From CAYMUC01 sp964393535 (GTDB lineage: Bacteria > Actinomycetota > Acidimicrobiia > Acidimicrobiales > Ilumatobacteraceae): a stretch of DNA of 13,753 bases. The first letter of the stretch is position 1, and every line of letters begins with the position of its first letter. Of the stretch, positions 1 to 5,833 are shown one piece after another. A program made the translations under genes and the position numbers. The stretch lies in NCBI GenBank assembly GCA_964393535.1, contig CAYMUC010000084.1, forward strand, positions 1 through 13,753. The letters run 5' to 3'. Below the pieces are notes generated by a model. That model ran no database searches. It saw only the letters and a list, made by a program, of their open reading frames with translations, and was not told the DNA's origin.

Positions 1-90
1 GAACCCGTCACCAACGCCCGCTTCCCCACCAAACCCAAATCCATGACCAACCCCTTTGTGCGTCTGCCACCAGCCAGTTCGTCCGGCTGA
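1..90 (+). CDS. C-terminal end of an unidentified protein (partial, 5' end outside window)
   Basis: Frame 1 is open from the first base to a TGA at 88-90 and encodes 29 residues with mostly G/C third positions. The tail contains FPTKPKS followed by TNPFVRLP. The pattern of a Pro/Ser/Thr segment followed by NPF-x-R is reminiscent of the C-termini of glyoxalase II-type metallo-beta-lactamase hydrolases, but 29 residues are too few to claim that family. Frame 3 is also open through this stretch (see rejected items). The SDR gene starts 100 bp downstream on the same strand, so the two could be separate units. Confidence 0.5.
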   Translation, partial: EPVTNARFPTKPKSMTNPFVRLPPASSSG

Positions 91-112
91 ACACCTCGAG
101 GCTAATTGACCC

Positions 113-118
113 TATGAT
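113..118 (+). promoter_or_regulatory. Possible -10 element ahead of the SDR gene
   Basis: TATGAT matches the bacterial -10 consensus at 5 of 6 positions. It lies in the 100-bp gap before the SDR gene and would give a leader of roughly 65 nt. No good -35 is found at the usual spacing; TTGACC at 106-111 is far too close. A perfect 8-bp palindrome, CCACGTGG, sits at 137-144, downstream of the predicted start, and could be an operator or chance. Confidence 0.3.
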
Positions 119-190
119 CAGTTCCCCAGTCGGATCCCACGTGGTGATGGCCGACGACAGGACGCGGCTCGTCGCCGTAGGGAGGGTCTC

Positions 191-1006
191 ATGAGCGCAG
201 CACTAGCAGGCAAGATCGTCGTGGTGACGGGTGCCAGCAGGGGTATCGGCAGGGGTGCCGCTGTCGCCTTCGGCGAGTTGGGCGCCACCGTGGTGGTCAC
301 CGGTCGCTCCACCGGCGATGGCGAATTGACCATCGACACGACGGCTCGCCTCGTGGACGAAGCGGGTGGCAAAGGGGTCGCCATCCAGGTGGACCACGGC
401 GACGACGCCCAGATCGCGGACCTGTTCCGCCAGGTGGGCGAGCGCTTCGGCAAGATCGACTACCTCGTGAACAACGTCTACAAGATTCCCGACCCGCCCG
501 CCTGGGGCGGCGGCTTCTGGGATCACCCCATCTCGATCTGGGACGACCAGGTGGGTATCGGCCTGCGGGCGCACTACGTGGCGTCATGGCACGCTGCGCC
601 ACTGCTGTTCGCGGCGGGCGAGGGTGGCGCCATCTTCAACGTCTCATCGCCTGGTGGCCAGACATACCACTTCTCGTCGTCGTACGGCGCCGGCAAGGCC
701 GGTCTCGACCGACTTGGTGCCGACATGGCCATCGAACTGAAGCCCAAGGGCATCGCCTGCTGCACCATCTATCCCGGCACGGTGGCAACCGAGTTCATCG
801 TGCAGTGGTCGGGCAAGCGTGGCACCGACATGGACGGTGCCCAGACGCCGCTGGGTGTGGGCCGCGCCATCGCTGCTCTGGCACTGGCACCCGACCTCAT
901 GGAGCGCTCGGGCAGCATCCAGTGGGTGGAAGACGTTTCGGCCGAGTTCGACGTGCTGGACGAGCACGGCCGGCGGGCACCCGCCTACGCCAAGCGTGTG
1001 CGCTGA
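191..1006 (+). CDS. Short-chain dehydrogenase/reductase, DHRS1-like
   Basis: This 271-residue protein should be an NAD(P)-dependent oxidoreductase acting on a carbonyl or alcohol. The classical SDR Rossmann fold is visible: cofactor motif TGASRGIG at residues 13-20, NNV at 94-96, catalytic Ser153 in NVSSPGG, Tyr165 and Lys169 in YGAGK, and PGTVATEF at 195-202. The stretch from VGIGLRAHYVAS (121-132) through the YGAGK motif resembles the DHRS1 branch of SDRs more than FabG-type enzymes, judged from memory of that family. The ATG is well supported by GGGAGGG at 180-186, five bases upstream. It converges on the Rieske gene with a 9-bp gap. Fold and catalytic competence are clear; the substrate is unknown. 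Confidence 0.93.
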   Translation: MSAALAGKIVVVTGASRGIGRGAAVAFGELGATVVVTGRSTGDGELTIDTTARLVDEAGGKGVAIQVDHGDDAQIADLFRQVGERFGKIDYLVNNVYKIPDPPAWGGGFWDHPISIWDDQVGIGLRAHYVASWHAAPLLFAAGEGGAIFNVSSPGGQTYHFSSSYGAGKAGLDRLGADMAIELKPKGIACCTIYPGTVATEFIVQWSGKRGTDMDGAQTPLGVGRAIAALALAPDLMERSGSIQWVEDVSAEFDVLDEHGRRAPAYAKRVR

Positions 1007-1019
1007 CCTGCTGCGTCAG
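1003..1019. terminator. Weak hairpin at the SDR/Rieske convergent junction
   Basis: CTGAC (1003-1007) pairs with GTCAG (1015-1019) around a 7-base loop. The left arm contains the SDR stop codon and the right arm contains the reverse-strand Rieske stop codon. There is no T tract on either side. A five-pair stem is weak, so a bidirectional terminator is only a possibility. Confidence 0.2.
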
Positions 1020-1999
1020 GCGATCATCTCGGCGAACTGACGCCGCCACTCCACCGAGCACTTGTCGGCTTGCACGCTGGCCAGGCTGGTCTGGTCCAGC
1101 GGCAGTACGCCCTTGAATCGCTCCAGCATGGCCTTGTCCTCGGCACCGATGGCCATGTCCATCTGGATGACCTCGTCGGCTGGCACCGAGAAATCGTCGT
1201 TGCGCCACACCACGAAGGTGAAGTACGAGGTGACATCGTCGATGGGAGCGCTGAGCAGCATGAGGATGTGCTGGAGGCCGGTGTCGTAGGCAATGGTGGA
1301 CCGCACCGTGAAGGGCAGGGTGAACCCCGTGGTCATGACTCGGTGCACCCGCTCCTCGGTCTGGCCACTCGCCGCTGTGCCCGCGGACTCGTTGTAGGCC
1401 ATGACCTCGAACGTGAAGCCGTGGAACCCGTCGGGGAGCGGTTCGAGGTCGAACTTGGGTACGTAGGGGTCCTGACCCTTGCCGAAGGTGCCGGTGTGCA
1501 CGAACGGGAAGTGGGTCATGTCGCAGAAGTTGTCGGTCATGCGCGTCACCGAGGTCTTCCACACGTCGACGGGAGTGTTGATGCGACGGAACGCCGGATC
1601 GTCGTCCCAGGGCATGGAGGCGATGTCCCGGTCGGGGGTCTCCAATGCCACCCACACCAGTCCGTAACGCTCTTGACAGGGCAGCGTGGCGAGGTGCGCC
1701 TTGGGCGGCACAGGAACACCCTCGCTGGACGACGGCACCTTGACACAGCGCCCACCGTCGCCGAAGGTCCATCCGTGATAGGGACACGTGAGACAGCCAC
1801 GTTCGACGGTGCCCGCCGACAACGGTGCTTCACGATGAGTACAGCGATCTGGTGCAGCGACCACGGTGCCCGACGTATCACGCCACAACACCAGGTCTTC
1901 GGCGAGCAGTCGCACCGCCACGGGGCCACCCACATCGGAGGTTCGAGCGACGGGATGCCAGGAGCGACGGAGAGCAGGTCGGTCACACAAGGTCGTCAT
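1016..1999 (-). CDS. Rieske [2Fe-2S] non-heme iron oxygenase, single-component alpha-subunit type
   Basis: This 327-residue protein has the length and layout of vanillate/dicamba O-demethylase-like and related N-demethylase oxygenase subunits. The N-terminal Rieske domain carries the cluster ligands Cys53-x-His55 and Cys72-x2-His75 (CTH and CPYHGW). The catalytic domain has the mononuclear-iron motif from Asn157 to His168, DNFCDMTHFPFVH, with Asp160, His163 and His168. Asp288 in the later EDKAMLE segment is a plausible third iron ligand. The enzyme would use O2 and electrons from a separate reductase to hydroxylate or dealkylate a small molecule; no reductase or ferredoxin is encoded in this window. 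The ATG at 1999 lacks a Shine-Dalgarno sequence but has a -10-like box seven bases upstream, suggesting a leaderless mRNA. It is divergent from the first amidohydrolase with a 20-bp gap. Confidence 0.92.
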   Translation of the reverse strand: MTTLCDRPALRRSWHPVARTSDVGGPVAVRLLAEDLVLWRDTSGTVVAAPDRCTHREAPLSAGTVERGCLTCPYHGWTFGDGGRCVKVPSSSEGVPVPPKAHLATLPCQERYGLVWVALETPDRDIASMPWDDDPAFRRINTPVDVWKTSVTRMTDNFCDMTHFPFVHTGTFGKGQDPYVPKFDLEPLPDGFHGFTFEVMAYNESAGTAASGQTEERVHRVMTTGFTLPFTVRSTIAYDTGLQHILMLLSAPIDDVTSYFTFVVWRNDDFSVPADEVIQMDMAIGAEDKAMLERFKGVLPLDQTSLASVQADKCSVEWRRQFAEMIA

Positions 2000-2003
2000 C
2001 TTT

Positions 2004-2019
2004 GTCAGACTAACAGACC
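2004..2019 (-). promoter_or_regulatory. Candidate operator, copy 1 of a shared 16-bp motif
   Basis: Read on the minus strand this is GGTCTGTTAGTCTGAC. It differs at a single base from the plus-strand sequence at 3367-3382 before the first VOC gene. Internally it has GTCTG repeated with an 8-bp period, and the overlapping 2003-2015 segment is a near-palindrome (TGTCAGACTAACA; five of six pairs around a central A). It fills almost the whole gap between two divergent start codons, so it could control both genes. The regulator is not encoded in this window. Confidence 0.5.
2007..2012 (-). promoter_or_regulatory. Candidate -10 for a leaderless Rieske transcript
   Basis: On the minus strand TAGTCT fits the actinobacterial TANNNT -10 pattern and ends seven bases before the Rieske ATG at 1999. 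That places transcription initiation at or near the A of the start codon. No convincing -35 was found. The box lies inside the 16-bp shared motif at 2004-2019, so a protein bound there would block this promoter. Confidence 0.4.
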
Positions 2020-3357
2020 ATGACTGAGCTGATTTTCGCTGACACGGTGATCACGATGGACGCAGCCCGGCGCGTGATCAGCGACGGTGGTGTGGCCGTG
2101 GAGGGCGGCGCCATCGCCAGGGTCGGGACTGCTGACGATCTTCGCCGCCACTACCCAGACGCGCCCGAGTCCCGTCATCCCCACGGTGTGATGACCCCCG
2201 GTTACGTGAACGCCCACCAGCACCTCACCGGCGATCACCTGGTTCGTTCGTGCATCCCCGACGCCATCACCTCGCACGACGCCATCTTCCAGTGGGCCGT
2301 GCCCACCCATGCTGCCCACACCGGTGATGACGACGAACTGTCGGCAATGCTGGCCTTGGCCGACGCCGCCACGAACGGGATCACCTGCACGGTGGAGGCC
2401 GGCACCGTCGCTCACCCCGAGCGGGTCGCTGCGGCTGCCCGCACGGTCGGCGCTCGTATCACGCTCGGCCGGTGGGGTTGGGATGTGGGCGACGGGCCCC
2501 AGGCGGGCCCCGCCGCCGAGGTGTTGGCAGCACAGCAGGCGCTGGTCGAGTCCTTGGCGGGTGATGCCCTGGTGACCGGGTGGGTGACGCTGGTGGGTCA
2601 CGACCTGATGACCGACGAGCTGGTGGCGGGAGCCTCGGACCTGGCCCGGCGCCTGGGCACGCACCTCACTTTTCACCTGTCACCGGCGACCAGCGACGCC
2701 GTCGCGTATCTGGCTCGCACCGGCAAGCGCCCGGCGGTGCACCTCGACGATCTGGGGGTGCTGGGGCCGCACGTGATCCTCGGTCACGGCGTGCATCTGG
2801 ACGACGAGGAGCGGGAGCGTCTGCTCTCCAACGACGTCGCCATTGCGTGTTGCCCCTGGGCCTATCTGCGACTGGGGCAGGGCCTCACCGTCGGGGGCCG
2901 CCATGCTCAGTACCGGCACCGGGGCGGACGGGTGGCGCTGGGGTGCGACTCGGAGAACGCTGGTGACCAGGTGGACATTCTGCGAGCGGCCGCCTTGTTC
3001 GCCGGGTTGGCCCGCGACCAGTCCCTGGACCCCTTCGGCTTCACGGCGCACGATGCCCTGGCCATGGCCACCATCGAGGGGGCTCGCGCCATCGGTCTGG
3101 ACGACCGCATCGGCTCGCTAGAAGCGGGCAAGCGCGCCGACCTCGTGATCCACGACACCCGCCAGCCGCAGTGGATCCCCCGCTCCCCCGACACGGTGCT
3201 GCAACTGGTCTGGGGGACCGATGGACGCAGTGTCGCCGAGGTGATGATCGAGGGACGCTGGGTGGTCCAACACGGGCAGTGCACCACGGTGGACGTGGCG
3301 TCGCTGGCCATCGCTGCAGCCGACCGACAGCGGTCGTTACTGCCTCCTCAGGGCTGA
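2020..3357 (+). CDS. Amidohydrolase, TRZ/ATZ/cytosine-deaminase-like (paralogue 1)
   Basis: This 445-residue protein belongs to the metal-dependent amidohydrolase superfamily (guanine deaminase, SAH deaminase, AtzA/TrzN-like). An N-terminal beta-sandwich segment leads into the barrel motif VNAHQHL, with metal ligands His66 and His68. Further ligands are His219 (FHLSPA), His256 (GHGVHLD) and Asp310 (GCDSEN), and the C-terminal SLEAGKRADLV at 366-376 closes the fold. Unusual points are Pro222 in place of the usual catalytic Glu three residues after His219, and CCPW (277-280) where most relatives have HCP. It should hydrolyse a C-N or related bond in the cytosol, but the substrate is unknown. 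It resembles the second amidohydrolase at 5834-7225 along its length. The ATG at 2020 has no Shine-Dalgarno sequence, so translation may be leaderless. Confidence 0.9.
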   Translation: MTELIFADTVITMDAARRVISDGGVAVEGGAIARVGTADDLRRHYPDAPESRHPHGVMTPGYVNAHQHLTGDHLVRSCIPDAITSHDAIFQWAVPTHAAHTGDDDELSAMLALADAATNGITCTVEAGTVAHPERVAAAARTVGARITLGRWGWDVGDGPQAGPAAEVLAAQQALVESLAGDALVTGWVTLVGHDLMTDELVAGASDLARRLGTHLTFHLSPATSDAVAYLARTGKRPAVHLDDLGVLGPHVILGHGVHLDDEERERLLSNDVAIACCPWAYLRLGQGLTVGGRHAQYRHRGGRVALGCDSENAGDQVDILRAAALFAGLARDQSLDPFGFTAHDALAMATIEGARAIGLDDRIGSLEAGKRADLVIHDTRQPQWIPRSPDTVLQLVWGTDGRSVAEVMIEGRWVVQHGQCTTVDVASLAIAAADRQRSLLPPQG

Positions 3358-3366
3358 CACGGGCGC

Positions 3367-3382
3367 GGTCTGTTGGTCTGAC
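3367..3382 (+). promoter_or_regulatory. Candidate operator, copy 2 of a shared 16-bp motif
   Basis: GGTCTGTTGGTCTGAC matches the minus-strand motif at 2004-2019 in 15 of 16 bases. The GTCTG repeat with 8-bp period is retained. Here the right half is also part of a perfect 11-bp palindrome, TGGTCTGACCA (3374-3384). It lies in the 54-bp gap before the first VOC gene and overlaps the likely -35 region, a position typical of repressor sites. Confidence 0.5.
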
Positions 3383-3405
3383 CACCTGTCGAATCCTGCT
3401 ACGTT
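3378..3405 (+). promoter_or_regulatory. Candidate promoter for the VOC/VOC/SnoaL genes
   Basis: TACGTT at 3400-3405 fits the TANNNT -10 pattern and sits six bases before the ATG at 3412, consistent with a leaderless transcript. CTGACC at 3378-3383 matches four of six -35 consensus bases with a 16-bp spacer. There is no Shine-Dalgarno sequence before this ATG, which supports the leaderless reading. Confidence 0.45.
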
Positions 3406-3411
3406 GACACC

Positions 3412-3897
3412 ATGCCCAACACACTCATCTTCGTGGACTTCCCCAGCGACGATCCCGAGGCCTCTGCCCGCTTCTACGCCGAGGTGTTCGGCTGGGACGT
3501 GGAGGGTCGCCCCACCGGTGTCTTCCACCGCGCCGTGCCCGGCGGCCACTTCCCCCTGGAGGACGGTTCGCCGTCGCCCATCGGCAACCTGCACCTGGGT
3601 ATCTACAACGTGAGCAACGCTCGCCCGCACCCCGACCCCGCCGGCGTGAGCCCTCGTGAACTGTCACGCAGCGGCCGCACCGCACGCACGTGGGTCCTGG
3701 TGGACGACAACGACACCGAGGATCGCATCCTCGACACCGCCGAGCGGTTGGGCGCCGAGATCCTGTGGCGGCACCACTACTGGGCCGAGTTCAACGGCTT
3801 CAGCGGTGCCTTCATCGATCCGTGGGGCAACACCCTGATCACCTGGACCAAGGGCGGCGACAACCCGGTGATCCCCGAGGGTTGGACAGCGGAGTGA
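3412..3897 (+). CDS. VOC-fold (glyoxalase/bleomycin-resistance-like) protein lacking the usual metal ligands
   Basis: This 161-residue protein has the two beta-alpha-beta-beta-beta halves of the vicinal-oxygen-chelate superfamily: the first around residues 4-65 (DDPEASARFYAEVFGW), the second around 92-146, ending in FIDPWGN (134-140). The His that normally starts the first strand is absent (TLIFVDF). The Glu that normally follows the DP-x-GN turn is Ile143. It may therefore be metal-independent, a binding protein, or a partner subunit. The downstream VOC protein retains the ligands and starts 7 bp after this stop codon, so the pair may form a heteromer; that is inference. It is first in a three-gene + strand unit. 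Confidence 0.85.
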   Translation: MPNTLIFVDFPSDDPEASARFYAEVFGWDVEGRPTGVFHRAVPGGHFPLEDGSPSPIGNLHLGIYNVSNARPHPDPAGVSPRELSRSGRTARTWVLVDDNDTEDRILDTAERLGAEILWRHHYWAEFNGFSGAFIDPWGNTLITWTKGGDNPVIPEGWTAE

Positions 3898-3904
3898 TGG
3901 CGCC

Positions 3905-4390
3905 GTGACCACTGCCGACGAACACCCCGACGTCTACGCCCTGCACCCACCGCAGATGCGGTGGACCCACATCGCCTTGCCGGCCACCGACATCGACAAG
4001 ATGATCGACTGGTACACACGGTTCACCCCACTGGAACTGCTGGACCGCCGTGAGGACCCCGACGGTTACGGCGCCTGGCTCGGTCACCCGGATCAGGCCG
4101 ACAAGCCCTTCATCCTGGTGCTGGTGTCGTTCTTCCGCGACCAGGGCAAGGCCGCCCAGCCGATCATGGCCCCCTTCGCCCACATCGGGATCGAGGTGAC
4201 CAGCCGCGCCGAGGTGGAGGAGATCGCTCGCCGTGGTGAGGCCGAGGGCTGTCTGGCGTGGCCACCTACGGACATGCCACCACCCATCGGCTACATCTGT
4301 GCGCTCACAGACCCCGAGGGGAACATGATCGAGTTCTCCTACGACCAGGGTGTGTACGCCAAGGCCCAGGAGGTGTGGGGGCCGCGATGA
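3905..4390 (+). CDS. VOC-fold dioxygenase/glyoxalase-like protein with metal ligands
   Basis: This 161-residue VOC protein opens its fold with RWTHIALPATDID (19-31), where His22 is a candidate metal ligand. His93 (FAHIGIEV) and Glu143 (DPEGNMIEF) are the other expected positions. Such proteins act as glyoxalases, epimerases, extradiol-type dioxygenases or resistance proteins, and sequence alone does not decide. The GTG at 3905 was chosen because GGAG at 3891-3894 lies ten bases upstream and the spacing to the previous gene is short. An in-frame ATG at 3956 would trim 17 residues and keep the whole fold, so it cannot be excluded. The stop overlaps the next start as ATGA. Confidence 0.88.
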   Translation: MTTADEHPDVYALHPPQMRWTHIALPATDIDKMIDWYTRFTPLELLDRREDPDGYGAWLGHPDQADKPFILVLVSFFRDQGKAAQPIMAPFAHIGIEVTSRAEVEEIARRGEAEGCLAWPPTDMPPPIGYICALTDPEGNMIEFSYDQGVYAKAQEVWGPR

Positions 4391-4776
4391 CCCCCACCGA
4401 GGTGTGCCTCGGGTACCTGGCGGCGTTCGCCACCGGGGATCCCGAGGCCGTGGCCACCTTCGTGACCGACGACTTCGCGAACGAACACCTGGCCGCACTG
4501 GGCTCGAACTGCGCGGGTGTCGAGGAATACCGGCGCCGACTGCCCGGCTTCCTGGCGTCCATGCCGGGATTGCGCTACGACGTCGCCGACCCAGTCCGGG
4601 ACGTGATCGCCCAGGACGACCGGGTGTGCGTGGGCTACACCCTGCATGCTGAGATCGAGGGCACGCACGTGAAGGTGCCCGGCGTGATGCGTTTCGAGGT
4701 CCGCGATGGGCGCATCTGCCGCCGCATCGACTGCTGGGACAGCCTGGTGTTCCAACGCCAGATCGGTCAGGCCTGA
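4387..4776 (+). CDS. SnoaL/NTF2-like small protein (possible cyclase, isomerase or hydrolase)
   Basis: This 129-residue protein has the layout of the SnoaL-like branch of the NTF2 (cone-shaped alpha+beta barrel) fold: N-terminal helices with LAAFATGDPEAVATFVTDDF (11-30), a helix around 44-58, and C-terminal strands with GVMRFEVRDGRI (99-110) and WDSL (117-120). Relatives include polyketide cyclases, ketosteroid isomerases, limonene-epoxide hydrolases and binding-only proteins. The ATG at 4387 overlaps the preceding VOC stop (ATGA), so the two genes are translationally coupled. A longer open frame begins upstream inside the VOC gene but adds nothing family-like. It ends the + strand unit and converges on the LLM gene. 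Confidence 0.85.
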   Translation: MTPTEVCLGYLAAFATGDPEAVATFVTDDFANEHLAALGSNCAGVEEYRRRLPGFLASMPGLRYDVADPVRDVIAQDDRVCVGYTLHAEIEGTHVKVPGVMRFEVRDGRICRRIDCWDSLVFQRQIGQA

Positions 4777-4788
4777 CGGCGACGTCAG
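4773..4788. terminator. GNRA-loop hairpin between convergent genes
   Basis: CTGACG (4773-4778) and CGTCAG (4783-4788) form a perfect six-pair stem around GCGA, a GNRA-type tetraloop on the + strand transcript. The left arm includes the stop codon of the SnoaL-like gene, and the LLM stop codon lies four bases beyond the right arm. No T tract follows on either strand, so this would be a U-less terminator or a 3'-end stabiliser. It is the only plausible terminator between the two converging units. Confidence 0.4.
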
Positions 4789-4791
4789 CGG

Positions 4792-5823
4792 TCAGCGCAG
4801 GGCCGACATCACCTCGCCGAAGGTCTCGATGGTCTCACGCAACCCGGTGGCCATCGAGTCGCGCATCGGAAACGCCAGATTCATGGACACGCTGGTGAAG
4901 CCCAGGTCCACGACCTCTTGGGTCATCGCTACACATTCGTCGGGGGTACCCGCGATGGCAAAGCTCCGCACCAGATCGTCGTGGATGAGCACATCGAGTT
5001 CGGGGTCGTCGTAGCGGTCGTGATCGAAGTACCAGCCACGCGACCGAGCCAGGGCCGCATCCACCCGAGCCAGCCACGCCGGGTCGAGATCCAACTCGGC
5101 GGGCTTGATGAGGCTGACGTAGTGAGCGACGTATCGCTTCACACTGCGACGGGCCAGGGCACCGTCGTGTGAGCAGCACAGTGTGAGGCGCGGGGCCACT
5201 TCCAGCGTCGCCAGATCGCGAGCACCCGAGGCCGCCCCCTCGGCCAACCACTGCCGGTAGGTGGCAGCGATGGCCGGTGACAGGTAGCGACCGCCCACCA
5301 GGGCGATGTCGGCCACCTCTCCGGCGAGCTGCATCACCTTGGGGCTGCGGGTACCGATGGAGATGGGCACCGGTTGCACGGGTCCGACCATGCGCGACGC
5401 CTTCACCGTGATGGTCTCGCCGCGCAGGTCCACCTCCTCACCCGCCAGCAGTCCCCGGATCACAGTCACTGCCTCACGTAAGCGGGCGACCGGACGGCTC
5501 AGGTCGAGGTCCAGCGCTTCCAGGCCGGCACCCACACCCAGGCCCAGGAAGGCTCGACCCTGGCTCACGTCCTGCAACGTGGCCATGATGCCCGCCAGCA
5601 CCGCCGGGTGACGCGACGACGGGTTCGTGACCATGGGACCCAGATGCACACGCTCGGTGGCCTGAGCGGCCAGACCCAACAGCACGAAGCAGTCGGGCCA
5701 GAACACCACGTCCGACACACCGAGGCGGTCGAAGCCCACCTGCTCCACGAGCCGGGCCAACTCCACGAACTCGCGAGCCGTCATCCCCGGGGAGATCTCG
5801 GCCTCGATGTGGTGCAGGGTCAT
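4792..5823 (-). CDS. LLM-class flavin-dependent oxidoreductase, F420/methylene-H4MPT reductase-like
   Basis: This 343-residue TIM-barrel protein belongs to the luciferase-like superfamily, in the branch related to F420-dependent methylene-tetrahydromethanopterin reductase and actinobacterial F420 enzymes. Recognisable segments are VEQVGFDRLGVSDVVFWPD (26-44), LGPMVTNPSSRHPA (61-74), GRAFLGLGVG (89-98), ISIGTRSPKVMQLAGEVAD (154-172) and the C-terminal IAGTPDECV (290-298). It probably oxidises or reduces an imported or internal small molecule using F420 or FMN; which cofactor cannot be read from sequence. The ATG at 5823 is the first residue of a family-like sequence; the open frame continues upstream into the previous gene without a family signature. 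It lies 10 bp after the amidohydrolase stop and is the last gene of the long minus-strand run. Confidence 0.9.
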   Translation of the reverse strand: MTLHHIEAEISPGMTAREFVELARLVEQVGFDRLGVSDVVFWPDCFVLLGLAAQATERVHLGPMVTNPSSRHPAVLAGIMATLQDVSQGRAFLGLGVGAGLEALDLDLSRPVARLREAVTVIRGLLAGEEVDLRGETITVKASRMVGPVQPVPISIGTRSPKVMQLAGEVADIALVGGRYLSPAIAATYRQWLAEGAASGARDLATLEVAPRLTLCCSHDGALARRSVKRYVAHYVSLIKPAELDLDPAWLARVDAALARSRGWYFDHDRYDDPELDVLIHDDLVRSFAIAGTPDECVAMTQEVVDLGFTSVSMNLAFPMRDSMATGLRETIETFGEVMSALR

Positions 5824-5833
5824 GGTGTTGCAC

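Noticed and set aside
106..118. TTGACC and TATGAT as a -35/-10 pair
   Set aside because: They are one base apart, incompatible with a 16-19 bp spacer; only the -10-like box was kept, at low confidence.
3..194. Frame 3 open from the left edge to a TGA overlapping the SDR start as ATGA
   Set aside because: The overlap is attractive, but the first 90 bases in this frame give a His/Gln/Pro-rich peptide with poorer third-position GC than frame 1, which ends in a more protein-like TNPFVRLP. I kept frame 1 with moderate confidence; sequence to the left would settle it.
897..1787. A 296-codon minus-strand frame overlapping the Rieske gene in another frame
   Set aside because: It is an Arg/His/Gly-rich shadow of the Rieske coding sequence, whose cluster and iron ligands are all in the 1016-1999 frame.
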